From Tyto alba (lineage: Eukaryota; Chordata; Aves; Strigiformes; Tytonidae): a stretch of 64,000 nucleotides of DNA. Position 1 is the stretch's first letter; the number at the start of each line of letters is the position of its first letter. This document shows positions 11,535 through 24,299 of this stretch, piece by piece. A program made the translations under genes and the position numbers. Location: positions 372,001 to 436,000 of the forward strand of contig NW_024881313.1 of assembly GCF_018691265.1 (NCBI RefSeq), given 5' to 3'. A model generated the notes under the pieces. It made no database searches and was not told the origin of the DNA. It saw nothing but the letters and a program-made list of their open reading frames with translations.

Positions 11535-14338
11535 AAATTTGTTTTTCTGAACATATTCTATGTTCTGTACTAAAAATGCACAGTGGCTCTACAGAAAGAA
11601 ATTAACTGTATTTGGTTTGGTGGAGATACTTATTTATTTCCTGTAAGTTTTTCCACATACTTCTTCCTCATATCTTGTTTTTTTCCAGAACACTTTTCTC
11701 ATGTGTGTGCATCATAAACACTTGTTTGAACACTTTTGTTGCAATTAATGCAGTAGAATTTAAGGGACTCTCCAGCTAAGGTGAGTGCACAAACATTTTC
11801 TACTGCAGGCTTTTCTCTAAGCCTCTGCTGCTACTCTGTTGAACATTTCAATCACCTGTTCTGACCAAGAGGATGTTTTCTTTTTACAGAGCAGATAGTA
11901 GAGCAGACACTTCATCACTCCAGTGTTCGGGTTTACTTATTTTACCAGTTTTAAGTGTGTGTTCAGGAAGATCACTCATCCAATATTTTTCTAGCTGCCT
12001 TTGCAGAGTAAGTGACTCTCCAGCCATTCACTCAGCATTACACCCTGAAGAATCTATCACAGTTGTGGCAACTGTGGGTTATACCTTGTTATAGTCGCAG
12101 AAAATTAGGGGTTTATAGCAGATGTATATGAAAGAGTATTTATTTTATATTTTCTCTTGTACTTATCTACAAAACATTCACCTCATTCAACTTGTCTATA
12201 TCTCATGGATTTTTTCACTTGTTCTTAAAATCATACAGCTTCCTTGGACTCTGGTATTTTAAAACGATGAAAAGAATTGCATGTACATCTGAATTTTTCT
12301 CCCTCAGAAATTATACTGGAGGAATTGTGACATTCATGTAAGACTTGGCTGCTGCTTGCACATCTTTTCCAGAAGTACCTGCTGTTGCTCTGGCCTTGTA
12401 GTGGATGCCAGATAGTTAAAGTGATGTACTCTTTATAACTGTATGGTTTTGCAGTACTTGTCTAATCCATTTTTAACAGGAATTTAATGTGTCCTGCTGA
12501 GCTTGACAGGACTCATCTCATATATTGTCACTAAGTTGAGATAGTAACCTTGAGGGAGGAGGAGAAGCTTAACAGGACTTCATTTGCTTCTGATTTTTTT
12601 CTATGAAAATGTTAGCTCTTCCTTGTAGGTGTGAGATCTACTGCTTAATGGAGCAGGCCCTGACTGTGGCTGTGGATGTATCCAAAAGTACTTAAGTCAT
12701 ATTGTCCCATGCCAAGAGTCTTGGCACAGGGAATGATTTAAACCTAAACAAAAATTTGAGGCAAATCAGCAGACCTATCCTCTTTAAAGCAGAGAAAGAC
12801 AGCAGAAAACAGAGGGGGAAGGAAGGTGCTCCTGTATGGGCAGCTACTTTTCTCTTCCTTTCCCTATCCCAAGCCTCTAACTCTTCCTCCACAAATTTAT
12901 TTTATAATGAGCAAGCAAATTGTTTTCAGTGAGGGTTTGTGTGGCAATATAAAGGCACATTCATATTAGCTTTGCAAAATATACTTAAGCTGTCTAAATG
13001 CTCCTAAGTATTTTTTATTATTTTAAGAGTGATTTTGAGCAGGACACCAAAGCCAATGAACATTTATTTTTAATGCAGTGCAGCAACAGATGGTCTGAAA
13101 CAGCCCATGGACTCACTATCTCTTTTGAAGTCCAAAATGATACTAACCAGCAGAAGTGAAGATAATGAGGTGAGCAATTTGTTTTATGACAAGCAGGCAA
13201 AGAAATTTGTTTTCAATTAGTGTGCCAACATATGAGACTAAGGTTACTCTATTTAGGGATATAATACCATTTGGGTTTTAGTGGTGTTCAAAGTGTCATT
13301 GTTTTGTACCACAAAAAAATTAGAACTGAGTGGTTTTAGGCTGATTTTTGTAGGCAAGGATCATGGGAAATGTTGCAACAAAAGTACTTGGGGCTAGATG
13401 AGTTTGTTTGGGGTTATATGCTCATACATTACATGGTTGTTTTTCCATTGTCTTCTATGACTGGCAAAGTGAATCTTTCGGATGTTTTTCACGTATATTG
13501 AATATTTACTTCTGGGAAAAAGTATAATTTATTCTAATAATTACCTCATTTTCCATTACAAAACCATATGTATGTAACTTAATCACATATATTTTTGTGC
13601 AGTTTAAGTTACTGAGTTTTCATATTTTCTTGCATAGTGCATCATGAAAGCTGGAAGAGATAAGTTGAACGAATGTTATGCTGACTTCTGTATATGGTGT
13701 TCTTGGAACATAATTGTTGTCAGAAAATTACTATTGTTCATGGCTTTTTACTTCACAGTATGTTGAAGACATCAGTCTAAGAACCAGTATGAAAACACAT
13801 ATAGCACAACCCTCTAGCATTTTATAAGGCTGTACACAGCTGTAAAATTTTTTTGAAATCCTCTGCAGATTTACTTGACTGTTCATACACACATGTTCTT
13901 TTGAAAATGCCCTTTTGTTCTGGTTTCACTTTTTTTTTTTTTTTTTTTGTGGACAGTGATGCTTATCTTGCAGCCTGCACAAAGCGTGCCTGGCCTGGTA
14001 GTACTGCATGGTCATTCTCTGGGGCAAGAGCTTCAGGTGAGCCCAGCTCACAGGACTGTCTTCCCCGTTGCCTACATAGTTAGGGAGTCTTTGTGGGCAC
14101 GTGTTCTGGCTTGTTTGCCCTCCTTCCCCACCCCAAACTTTTTGGCACCCCCTGACTTTGAACTTCTTCCTCAACCCTCCTTCCCCCTGACATTTTTAGG
14201 GGTTTTTAAAGCAGCATTGGAAAGTGTGTGTGGAGGTGTCCGTGATTATTTTGATATTGCATTTACACTTTCATTAATAAATTGTTAAATAATGTCATAC
14301 ATTTTATATCTACAGTTTTAGAAATTCAATTTATATCC
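11535..14338. other. Unique AT-rich DNA, no gene recognised
   Basis: Nothing with a recognisable product. Contains a 19-T run at 13,930-13,948. After that run a somewhat GC-richer 250-bp piece carries an open frame of 113 codons (13,947-14,288, +) with no domain I recognise. I regard that frame as chance. Confidence 0.55.
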
Positions 14339-14526
14339 TGTCGTGGTTTAGGCCTGGTTGGCAGCCAACCACAATGCAGCACCTCTCTCTCCCATCCCCT
14401 CTGGCAATGAGAAGGGACAGAGAGCCAGGCTTGGGGTTCGAGATAGGACTGGGATGGGGAAAAATTCCCCTTTATGATCACGAGCAAAAGGCAGACTTGT
14501 TAGGGGGAGAAAAAAAAGAACATACA

Positions 14527-14532
14527 TTTATT
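14527..14532 (-). terminator. Polyadenylation signal of LTR-A copy 1
   Basis: AATAAA on the minus strand, followed by a T-rich stretch containing TGTATGTTC. It is conserved at 49,801-49,806 in copy 2. Confidence 0.6.
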
Positions 14533-14788
14533 ACAGACACTAACAACACATAACAGGGTAGGACAGTGAGAAGCATTGCCACATCTTGAGAACACCTTCC
14601 CCCCACCCCTCCCTTCTTCCCGGGCTCAGCTCTGCTCCCGATATCTCTACCTCCTCCCCCAGTGGCGCAGGGGCAGGGAATGGGGGGTGCAGTCAGTGCT
14701 GCCACTTCCTTCATCTTTGGTGAGGGGACTGTCCGGAACTTGTTCCTCCTCCTCCATCGTGGTCCCCCTCTCACAGGAGACAGTCCTC

Positions 14789-14922
14789 CACAAACTCTCT
14801 CCAACATGAATTCCTCCCACGGGCTGCAGCGTTCCCCACACTGCTCCGTCATTGGTCACCAACTTTCTCCGACTGGATTCCCTCCCACGGCTGCAGCCCT
14901 TCCCGAGCTGCTCCGGCGTGGG
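14789..14922 (-). repeat. 68-bp tandem duplication in LTR-A copy 1
   Basis: Two diverged units start at 14,789 and 14,857. Both contain TTTCTCC- or CTCTCC-type, CCTCCCACGG, GCTGCAGC and GCTGCTCC blocks. The same two units occur at 50,064 and 50,132 in copy 2, so the duplication predates both insertions. Confidence 0.8.
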
Positions 14923-15245
14923 ACTCCCCCGCATGCTGCAATCCTCCCAGTGCTGAATTACAGCAGTGGGGCTACCTTTTCCCATGAGACCCCGGCCTTC
15001 TTCGGGCACAGTACCTTTATCAGGCAAGCAGAAGCCACAGGCCATAAATCAATGTCTGCTCCACCGTAGATCTTCATGGGTGGCAGGGGGGGCCACCCTG
15101 CCGTCTCACCACAGGATACAGGGAGGTCTCTGCTCCGGCACACCTCCCCCCTCCTTTCTTCCTCCGTTCCTCCACTGACCTTGGTGTTCATGCAGCTGCA
15201 GCAACTCCTCCTCACAAGTCCAACTGCTCGTCACCACGTCCCTTC

Positions 15246-15253
15246 TTAAATAC
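15246..15253 (-). promoter_or_regulatory. TATA-like box of LTR-A copy 1
   Basis: TATTTAAG on the minus strand, followed by a GGGACG element. The same site is conserved at 50,521-50,528 in copy 2, which supports it as the LTR promoter. Confidence 0.45.
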
Positions 15254-16638
15254 GTTATCGCAGAGGCGCAGCTGATGGGCTCAATTTCCCAAACAGAAGT
15301 GGAGCTGACGTGGAGCTGGGGGAGCTTTGAGAAGCTTCTCACAGGGGGCCGCCCCGGTAGCCCCCTCCCCTGCCACCAAAAAACTCTATCACTCACTCAA
15401 CCCAGGACATTCCTCATATCTGTGTACATATGCACAGATAGCATTTTATATGTACTTATTTAGCATAAGTAGATTTATATATATTTATCTATGTGTACAA
15501 ATGTGTAGGCTTTTTTTTTTATTATTATTATTTTTATTTTTATAAACACTTTCTGGTCCCAGTGTAAAATGGAGAGTATGTTTTGAGTTCACATGGCTAT
15601 GGTTTTAAAAAATAGCAACCAGGCAATTGCAGAGCAGCATGAAAACACATGGTGTGGAGGTGTGGAACATCCACTGGAAGTTAGGGCTGGGACGCTGGTC
15701 ACCTCCTGACTTGAGGAGGCAGTTGCCCTAGCACTGCAAGTTGTGGCAGGGAAGTTGTGTGTGTTCCACCATTCCATCATGAGTGAAATGCTTACCCTGA
15801 GGATGTTCAGGACACATATGGTATACAGCTTACACACAGCCCACTCACCCCAAACCAAACTATTGTGTTTTCCTCTTGAATTTAAATAAATAATAATAAA
15901 AAATTCTGTGTAGTTTTGGGGAAATATGAAGCAGAAGTTTATAGTTTTGTGTACCTCTGTATGCTACAGTTCTAGATCTTTTAATAACTTTCACATTGCT
16001 GAGCATGTGATATTCTGTAGCATAAAAACACCACTGAACTTTTGATCAGTGCAAAAATCCTACAGGCTGAGATCTTGCTACAATGACCAGTTGCTTAATA
16101 TCTTAATATATCAGGTAAAAGTCACAAAAAAAAAAAAAAGTTTACCCATATATTTAATACAAATATGAAGGTTTATTTTTGACTATGTTACTATTGTGAC
16201 TCCATCTTTGTTAAAAATCTTGAAACACACGTTTGTGGAGGAGTGTGTGAGGGTGCTAGCTAACAATTTACTGATTTAACTGGGAGTGGAAATACCCCCA
16301 AGGATACTAAGAACCTATAGAGACATGGGCAGCTCAAGAGTGTGGTATTTTTCACCCACCACTGCCCTTTACTGATACTGTGCCAAGTGCTTTTTGTAAA
16401 CCTCTGGAAGAACTGGAGAGCAGTGCAGGTTATCTTTCCAGAGCCTCTTGCTCCAAGGACAGTATTACTGCTGGTTACATATTTTCATGTTCTGGAGACT
16501 GTTGTTTCCAGGCTTTAACATTTCCACTTCCATTTTCATATGAAAAGCTTTCTCTGCAGTTTCCTTGCAGGATTAATGAGTGCACAAACTAAAGGTACCC
16601 TAAAGAGTTTTCCTGCAGTTCAGTAGGGTTTATGTGGG

Positions 16639-16735
16639 AAAAAAAACAAAACAAAAAAAAAAAACAAAAAAAAAAAACAAAAAAACAAAAAAAAAAACAA
16701 AACAAAACAAAAAAAAGCCAAACAAAACAACAAAC
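16639..16735 (+). repeat. A-rich (AnC) simple repeat
   Basis: About 97 bp made almost entirely of A runs of 3-12 separated by single C bases. It is a low-complexity tract. The minus-strand phenylalanine-rich frame across it is a product of the repeat. Confidence 0.95.
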
Positions 16736-19700
16736 CACTCTTTATGCTTGCTACAGTTAGCTTTATCATTTTTTCTTCAGACGAGCTTAAACATATCACC
16801 TCCCTGACACTGGTGTGTCCTGGAAAATGAGTCCAACACCTTGATTGTACAAGTAGAAGCAAGATATGTAAGGAGAAAAATAAAACTTTAAAACAGTTGT
16901 AGATGGTACTCTACAACCATGTTCTTAATTAGTTGAAGCAGTAGTCTGATGGGCTGTTAAGTCAGGCTTCCTTCTCAATCTGGTTTCTCATGAGATTCTG
17001 CTATGCCTGCATCTTCTCAACCAAATGACTGCAACTAGCTTCTATGTCTTCATGGGGATGTTAATAACACACACAATATCAATGTCATTTATGTTGCTCT
17101 ATCCCTCTCTGCTCCTTTGATTGGTTTTTTTGAGCCTTCTGCTGTTGAAAAAATTGAGAATGAGATGCTCAAAACCTTGACAATGCAGTTGGGAGAATGC
17201 TTTGCTGTCCTTAAAGTAGGGTTGTAAATAAGCCATAGTTTGTCACACTTCTTCATAACTTAATTATCCTTGTTTATACTGGTAAAAGAAACTGAATCCT
17301 TTTTGTACGTAAAGATGTTTTGAGTCAGATAACTTATAGGCTTAAACTATACAGATGACTATGGTGGGGGAAGGAGTCAGGGAAATAGGGTCTTCTGAAG
17401 TAGAGATAGAGGAAAATAATTGAAAATATGGTACTTTGGGCTTTTCTTTTGGATTTTATAATTGGAGAAATCTTATCCTCTGAAGAAAGAAGTGTTATCT
17501 TGCACTGAAGGCACGGTGATCATACAGGAGGAAAGCCATGCTAGAATGAAAAAGTATATATGAAGATGATTATCTAAGTGAAAGTCACAATAAGTGAATA
17601 ATAGATGTAATAAGCTATTAAAAATAATTTGCTGTGATTTTCTTATTATAGGTGACTTAGACTAAATCTTCTGGATGAAGTTAAATGCTTCCTTCAACAA
17701 CATTTTATGTGTAGTGCTAAATCTTGAAAAAATAAGATATGACAACATTAAGCATTATTCATTATTTCATAACTTAGTCATTCAAGATCTTGCTTTGCAT
17801 ATATACCTCCCAATGTTTAGATTTGTTCCAGACTGTATCCTCTCAGAACCATTTTAAAGAACTCTGGGGTTTTTATGGTCTGTGAAGATATATATTTAAA
17901 TGACACTAAACTTTTTACAATACAATGAAGTAACATCTCTTTTCACATATGAAGAATGTGCTGAGTGGAAGTAGGCCAATTATTCTTCCAGACGAGCATC
18001 GTGTGGTATCCTTCTGATGAGAGGGGTGAACCTGTGCAACTTTCAACCCAGACTGTTAAGTTACTTTTAACTGCAGGAGTCAAATTATCTTGCTACCTGT
18101 TACACTGTGTAGACTTACTTATGTCTAACACTGCCTGGTGCAGCTCACTGGGATGTAAGGTAAAAACAGCTTCATGCATTTTTTTAAGCTAAGAAGGGGT
18201 TAACTTGTAATCCTGTGTGCATCTTTAGTATCAGCTGAATAATGAGTCTGGAGGGAAAGTAATGAGAGGGAGAGTATTTTATCCTACATATTTTTACATA
18301 TCTGAAGCACAAGCTCTCCAAATTGGGAGATGCATATGAGATGGAGGTCCCTCAGTGATAATTAGGATTCTCGCCAAACTAAGAATGTTTCTAGGCTTAG
18401 TGATGTGTCTGCTAGCTAATGCCTAATTTTACAGTATTTTTTGTCTACAGTGTTTTCTGTCTACATTATGTAGAAACTGTCTTCTTCATAGCCTAGAAAA
18501 AGAACATTGTTTAGAGAACTTTTTTTTTGTTTTCTTTTTTTTTTACACACTTAAAATTCTGAGACCTCATTTATGACAGCTGATTGGAAAAGAAAGAAAG
18601 ATGATGTTAGTATGAAGATGGTTACTAAAGACTCTAAGCTGGAAAGTCACTAAAACTTTTTAAATAATAGTAAAAAATAATATGTTGCTATGTAAAGAAT
18701 ACCACACAGCATTACTGTCCAATATGAGCTCACTTACTAAATGGATACTAGTACATCTCTTTCTTGAAATGGTGAGGTTTATGCACATGACTGACAAAAA
18801 GACACTATACAGTTCATCTCCTACATCAAAAGAAATCAGCCTTTAGACTGTGGTTAATCACTTTTGCATGCAAAGAAATACTTGCACTAGTATGCACTCA
18901 CTTATGATGCAATCAGTTGCATTTACAATGCTGGCGCTGGAGGCTGATCTTCTACCAGATTGTCCCCATTATTTTATGATAGTGCAAGCCTCTTTCAGCT
19001 TCAGAAAGCTGCTCTTGTACTGTTTTTTCCATGTAAGCTTTGTGCTCCTGAGATAATGTATATGAAACTATAGATATAAGTAAGTCCCCTGCGACTTGAG
19101 TTCTAATGCTGTGATGGGATTAGATTAATGTTGCACAATTCTGATTCTCATTATGAACACTGTCAAAAAGCTGGATTCATGTTGTGCCATTTTCTATCCT
19201 CATTACCGTTTTTGTCACAAGCATGAAATTTTTCATCTGTCATACAGGCTGGAAAAGACAGCAGCCTGTAACTGTATTACGATAACCTTTCTAGTGCAGT
19301 GCAGTTTGACAGCTGTGCCTTTCTGCTTTGTTCTCTTTAATGGTTTCTCAGCCTGTATGAGGGAGAGAAGGGATGGATACCCATCTCAAGGGGTACAAAA
19401 CACAATTAATAGCGTTGCCTGTATTCAGAGGACTGCAACTTTCGAAATGGAGTTGGCTGCAAAAAGAATGGCAAATATTAGAAACATTGCTACTGCTAAC
19501 TGGGCCCCTTTTTCATTTGCCTGTTGTTCAAAAACTGAGATGAAACTAAAAATATTAAAGTACTTAATTCATACCTGTGTTTCCACAAATTCACAATTGC
19601 TTTGGCTTGCTAGTGTTACATGTCCCAAGTGATAGAGTTGTTATGTAAAACACATATGATCAATTGTCAATATTTTACAATATTAGCCTAAAATTTCCTA

Positions 19701-22297
19701 CTCTTAATTTCTTCTCATTACCATAGCTTATGCCCTGCGAATTACCCCATTTTATCAAATTCCTATCCTTCTTTCCTGTTTGTCAGTAGACCAAATAAAT
19801 ATAGCTGTCCTTTAACTATTCCTTACACAGACTGTAATGAAAATTTCAACAAAGGGTTTTTAAATAGATATCCTTCATTTTTTATATCTCCTCTTTGTAA
19901 TGTCTCCTGACCTTCTCTATTTAGCAGATGAAGTAATTTATGGTTCTGTGTCTATATCATCCCTGTGGTGATATTCTGATCAAACTGCCTGCATGAGGGT
20001 GTGCAATATTACTGCTTCTGTAAGCAGTAGCAGAAAGGTGCTAGGATGCTGCATACTGAAGTTGATATCTTTTTTTTTGCCTGAGTGAGAGCACTGCTCA
20101 AGTGCAGATGCCCCAAGGTCTCAGTTGTAGCCATAAGAGTTAATATACAGCAGTGATTTTATAAGAAAATGGCAGGAACCACAATTTGTGCCTCTCTTGG
20201 TGACAGTATTGTTGGGAGAACTTCCTTGTGATACACCCTTGTAAATAATGTCTAACTGTTTCTTGCCTCTTTTTCCCTTCAGAAATGTTTTCACTGACTA
20301 AATGATACTTTCCTAAATTGCTCATCCCATCTTCAATCCACTGTAAGAATGTGCCACATCATTCAGGACATTATGTAAACATCACCAGGCTTCATAAATT
20401 TTGTTGTTTGTCAAGCAGATTTGTGTAACTATTCTTTTGCCAGCATGGTGGATTCTTGGAAATAAACTCAGTTTTCTTGGATTTAAATATAACAGGTGCA
20501 CCTGCTTATTGAATAAATATCTCTAATAGCCAATTCTATAGCAAATGTGAAAATATAGAAGAATCTCCATTGTGATAAATCCTTTCCTGTAAGGGCCTTT
20601 ACAGAAACAAAGGGGTTATAAAACATCTCCCTCACTGCTCCTAAACGTTACGGAAGTGCACCTTTACATGAAGACATCTGGAACATAAAGTTCAACTAAA
20701 TCACTGGAGATGCCATCTCAAATGCAATCTATTTCAACATGACCTTACATCAGTGAGCCCTTGAACCTTGCCTGATGGCAAGCAAGGTCCCATTCCAGCT
20801 CTTATTCTTTCACAGAGCTGTGTAGCTTTAGCTTACACCAATAGTGATTTTTTTTTTCTTTTGTGTTAATGGAATGCCAGCTTCTTTTCTTAGCTACCCT
20901 GAAAGCTTGCCACATCACTTGGTATGTCTTTGTCCTTCTTTTGCCCACATGGGAAGATTTAACTAATTCAAATTTTTTCAATACTTGTCTTAATTCAGTA
21001 AATAATATTAGACAAAGTGCAGGGATATAAGACCAACAGAAAGAACATCAGTTAATAGTGAAATTTCAACCTGGCATTAAAACCAATTAACCTAACACCA
21101 TCTACGCTTAAAGAAAGCAGCCAGACTCTACTACTCTTGTAATATATATTATTTACTCTTTAGTGTATTCTATTTTAATTAATGAAGTTGAGACAGAAGA
21201 AAGTGCTTAAAACAAGTAATTATTCTGATCCATTGCATTATAATATATAACATCTTCTAAAATCCCTTATGCTTTGTTTACTTCAGAGATGCTATGTATA
21301 AAACAGGTAGTAAAAGCTGAGTCCATGAAGTCAATGAGGTTATACCAGGAATAGCTGTTGGTCCATTTTCCTTGTGGATACTCTTGAACTATTCACCTTT
21401 TATTTTACTTGATTGTCCAGTAAATGAAAAGGTCTCATGAAAGATCCTAATCCCTGCTGTGGAGTAGCTGAAATGACAGAGCAGTTGTAAATATATGATT
21501 AAAATTAGAGAACATATTGGTGTGTAGCAGGCTGGGAGGGGGGGGGAAGCAGAGAAAGTAATGGTTAGTAACAGCTTGTCCAAGTGACTTGGAGTGCTTG
21601 TGGAAAGAATATTTTTTAGTATGTCTTCCCCTGCAACAAAATAATATCTAATTGTAGTGTACAGTCTTCATTTACATCTGACATGTCATGTGCTGTATCT
21701 CAGATATATCAGGACTTTTAGATTCTTTTCATTTTATTTCACTGAGCTCTTTGTCAGTCTGTAAAGTGCTCATGGAGTATTAGGAGGCACTTGCAGCCTT
21801 GCTACTCTGATAATTTCCCTTTAGGAAGGGACACATTTAGTTGGAAGAGCAACAGAAACACCATATCAAACAGAAAGGTAAAATCAAACCAACACAGCAG
21901 AAATTAGTTAGGTGGCAAAACAAGAAGGAGCTTTATCTTCTGAGGAAGGCAAGTAGTCCCATTTTAATGGTGTTTATAGGGAAGATGTGTATTACTAAGA
22001 ACTTGCTTATTGATCTATTAGGGGAAAATGTCGAAGCATGTATCATGTGTTACTGACCTACTATTTTTGTCTCTTGTTTCTCTTCTTTAACCCATGGCAG
22101 GCTTCATGATGGAGAGAACCCTTAGGTAGGAAGAGAATTTATCTTTGAAGCCTCAGACTTTCTCAGAGGAAGAGGTTGGAGTGGGGAGTGCACCACTTTC
22201 TTCTTCTTTCTTTCCTTGTCCAGCTTCTGGTTTGCTGTGAGACTGTTATGAAAAAGTGGTGCAGACTCAGATTTCCTGAAGTTATAAAATAAAATAC

Positions 22298-22326
22298 AAA
22301 AAAAAAAAAAAAAAAAAAAAAAAAAA
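22298..22326 (+). repeat. Poly(A) tract, 29 A
   Basis: Uninterrupted A run after an AAAATAC sequence. It could mark the tail of an old retroinsertion, but the upstream sequence is not recognisable. Confidence 0.9.
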
Positions 22327-23149
22327 GCGACAAAATGGAAATCCAGCCTAATTTCTAATCAGCTCTTACTAGTGTGTGACTGAAGAAATATCAACTGCTG
22401 CTAGTCAGGCATGTTCCTTCAGTCAGCTTCTATACTTCAGAGAATCAGAATACTGTGAAACTTTCTGCTTTTAAATCCATCCATGAAAGTCTGTGGCTTC
22501 CTTTGGGAATACTTAGGAGCACAGTATATTCAAATATAATCTTGGTAAGTGAACATGGTACTTAATTGAAAATAAGTTTTAGAAAAGGGTAATGTAGAAA
22601 AGGGTAATAAAGCTCTTCAACAATTGATATGGTGGTGGTTTGTACCCTGGTTAATAATTAATCAGAGATTTCCAAGTCAGTAAAACAAGATATATCTGTC
22701 TAAGCATCTTATTTCTGAAAAATAAGTTTTCTAACAACCTTTTTAAATTTTGTAAGTTTTGATTTTCTTTTTTCTTTCTTAATGAAGACCAGAGTTTGAA
22801 AAAGTATGTTATTTAGGTTCACAAGGACTTGTGAAAGAAATATTTTTGTAATTTCCATCCATTTAGCACACAAAAGATTTGTGGTGGTTCCAATTTAGGA
22901 GAATCATTGATTTTAGGATCAGGCTGCAGTTTTCTTTTTGGTTTCACTCCATGTTCCCCAAGATGTGGGCCATTTGTTTTCCCCTTTGACCTTCTTTTAG
23001 AAGAACAGAATTGGAAAATGTTTAGTTCTTCGATTTTTTTTTTTAGCTTTTGAAAGTGAAAATGTGATCCTGTGTTGCCAGTGTGTAAAGGATAAAAGCA
23101 GCAGTGTGAAGGCAGTGAACTGCATTTATCCACAATTTTAAATGATGTT

Positions 23150-23392
23150 AAATCATGTCATTATCCCAAATTTTACAGAGGAAAGATGATCTCTGGTTGG
23201 ATGGTAGTTTAGATACTGCTAGAGAAAAACTGATGAAATCCATTATGTGGAAAAAAAATCCACAGCGTAATACTTCAGATTGTCAGAGTATATGAGCCAA
23301 GAAGTAATAGTCACAGCTAACGAATAGCCCTCATCTTCAGAGATGAAGGTTTTTGAATAATAATAAAAAAAAAAAAAAGGTGATCATTTTGG
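23150..23392 (+). repeat. Dispersed duplication, copy 1
   Basis: This segment recurs 1,150 bp downstream in the same orientation. Shared blocks include AAATC-TGTCAT at the left edge, CTCTGGTTGG, TTAGTTTAGATA, GATGAAATCCATT, TAATACTTCAGATTG, GTATATGAGCCAAGA, AGCCCTCATCTTCAGAGATGA and, at the right edge, TTTGGACAGA. By eye roughly 85-90% of the aligned core positions agree. It contains a small perfect hairpin (GTGGA...TCCAC) around 23,248-23,265. I do not recognise it as a known repeat family. It may be an uncatalogued mobile element or a local duplication. Confidence 0.85.
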
Positions 23393-24299
23393 ACAGAAAA
23401 AACATTTTCAAAGGTTTCGCAAATGGTGAGTCTCATGTCTGCCAATGGCAAGCTCGTGTGAGGTGCTGCAGTGGCTGGGAGGAGAGAGGAAAGTGCATGA
23501 AGAAGGTATGATTTGAAGAATCAGGCTGGAAGGAGAGGGCTGATGAAGGTGAAAGCATGTTAGGCATTTGGAGGAAAAGTCTTGGTCCTGCTGCTCTTGT
23601 GGCAATCCCTTAGTGTCAGTGGTGCCAGATTTTAATTCTCAATATTTGAGACATTCGTACCTGAATCCTGGAGATGTTCCTTGTGTTAAATTATGCTAAC
23701 ACAGGTTGTCCCACTTACATAAGCACTGACTAGGGTTGCAGAAATGAACCCTTAAATATTTTGGAGACCATTAAGTACTTATTTCTCCTATTTTTCTTCT
23801 TGTCTCATTGTCTTGTGACAGCTGTTACCTTGAAACCAATTTCTGATGGAACTGAGAGGTCACATTGATTCTTTTATATTGTTGGGTGTTGCAGCTGTTA
23901 ATTAGCCATCTAAAAATGGCATTTGATGGTTTCCCAAGAGATTTCTTTGCCATCACTTCTTTTGAAACAGCTACTGAGGATGTTGTAGAGTAATACTTCA
24001 AAACATAGTTAGTATATCAACAATTAAGATGGCCTGTCTGTTAATTATACATATTCAGTATAACAGTTTAATCTTAGGATTGTTACAATGAATACCAAAT
24101 GAGTTAACAATTAATTTATCCATTGTTTGCTCTATAATTTTAAAGTTCTTATACTCCATTTAAAATGTTGTCTGCTGTTTGCATCTGTGGTGAGTAACTG
24201 CAGGACAAGAGAAAGGTAAAATTAGCATGGAAATGCCATTTTTTAAGAGCCCTTAACTGACTAATTCAGCAGATAATTTGAGTCAAGTAAAATCAGGCC

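Larger units (their letters stand above)
14339..15409 (-). mobile_element. Solo LTR, LTR-A family, copy 1
   Basis: A GC-rich 1,071-bp block with TG...CA ends and imperfect inverted termini (TGTCGTGGTTT at one end, the complement of TGTCCTGGGTT at the other). It aligns almost end to end with the block at 49,614-50,685. On the minus strand a TATA-like TATTTAAG lies 156 nt from the LTR start (15,246-15,253) and AATAAA at 14,527-14,532. This gives a short U3, an unusually long R of about 0.7 kb, and a U5 of about 190 bp. A 68-bp unit is duplicated inside R. The general layout resembles abundant avian ERV LTRs, but I cannot name the subfamily. The flanks ATCC and TTCC only loosely resemble a target duplication, so this copy may be older or may have been rearranged. 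No internal retroviral sequence is attached. Confidence 0.8.
15410..23149. other. Unique AT-rich DNA, no gene recognised
   Basis: This holds simple repeats (A-rich at 16.64 kb, a 29-A run at 22.30 kb) and no protein I can name. A slightly GC-richer patch at 15,640-15,860 and a 159-codon open frame at 19,153-19,632 stand out and are discussed under findings. ETS-like ACGGAAGTG occurs near 20,650. No repeat with recognisable ends was seen. Confidence 0.55.

Noticed and set aside
16620..16862. Phe-rich 80-codon minus-strand frame
   Set aside because: It is the translation of the A-rich simple repeat.
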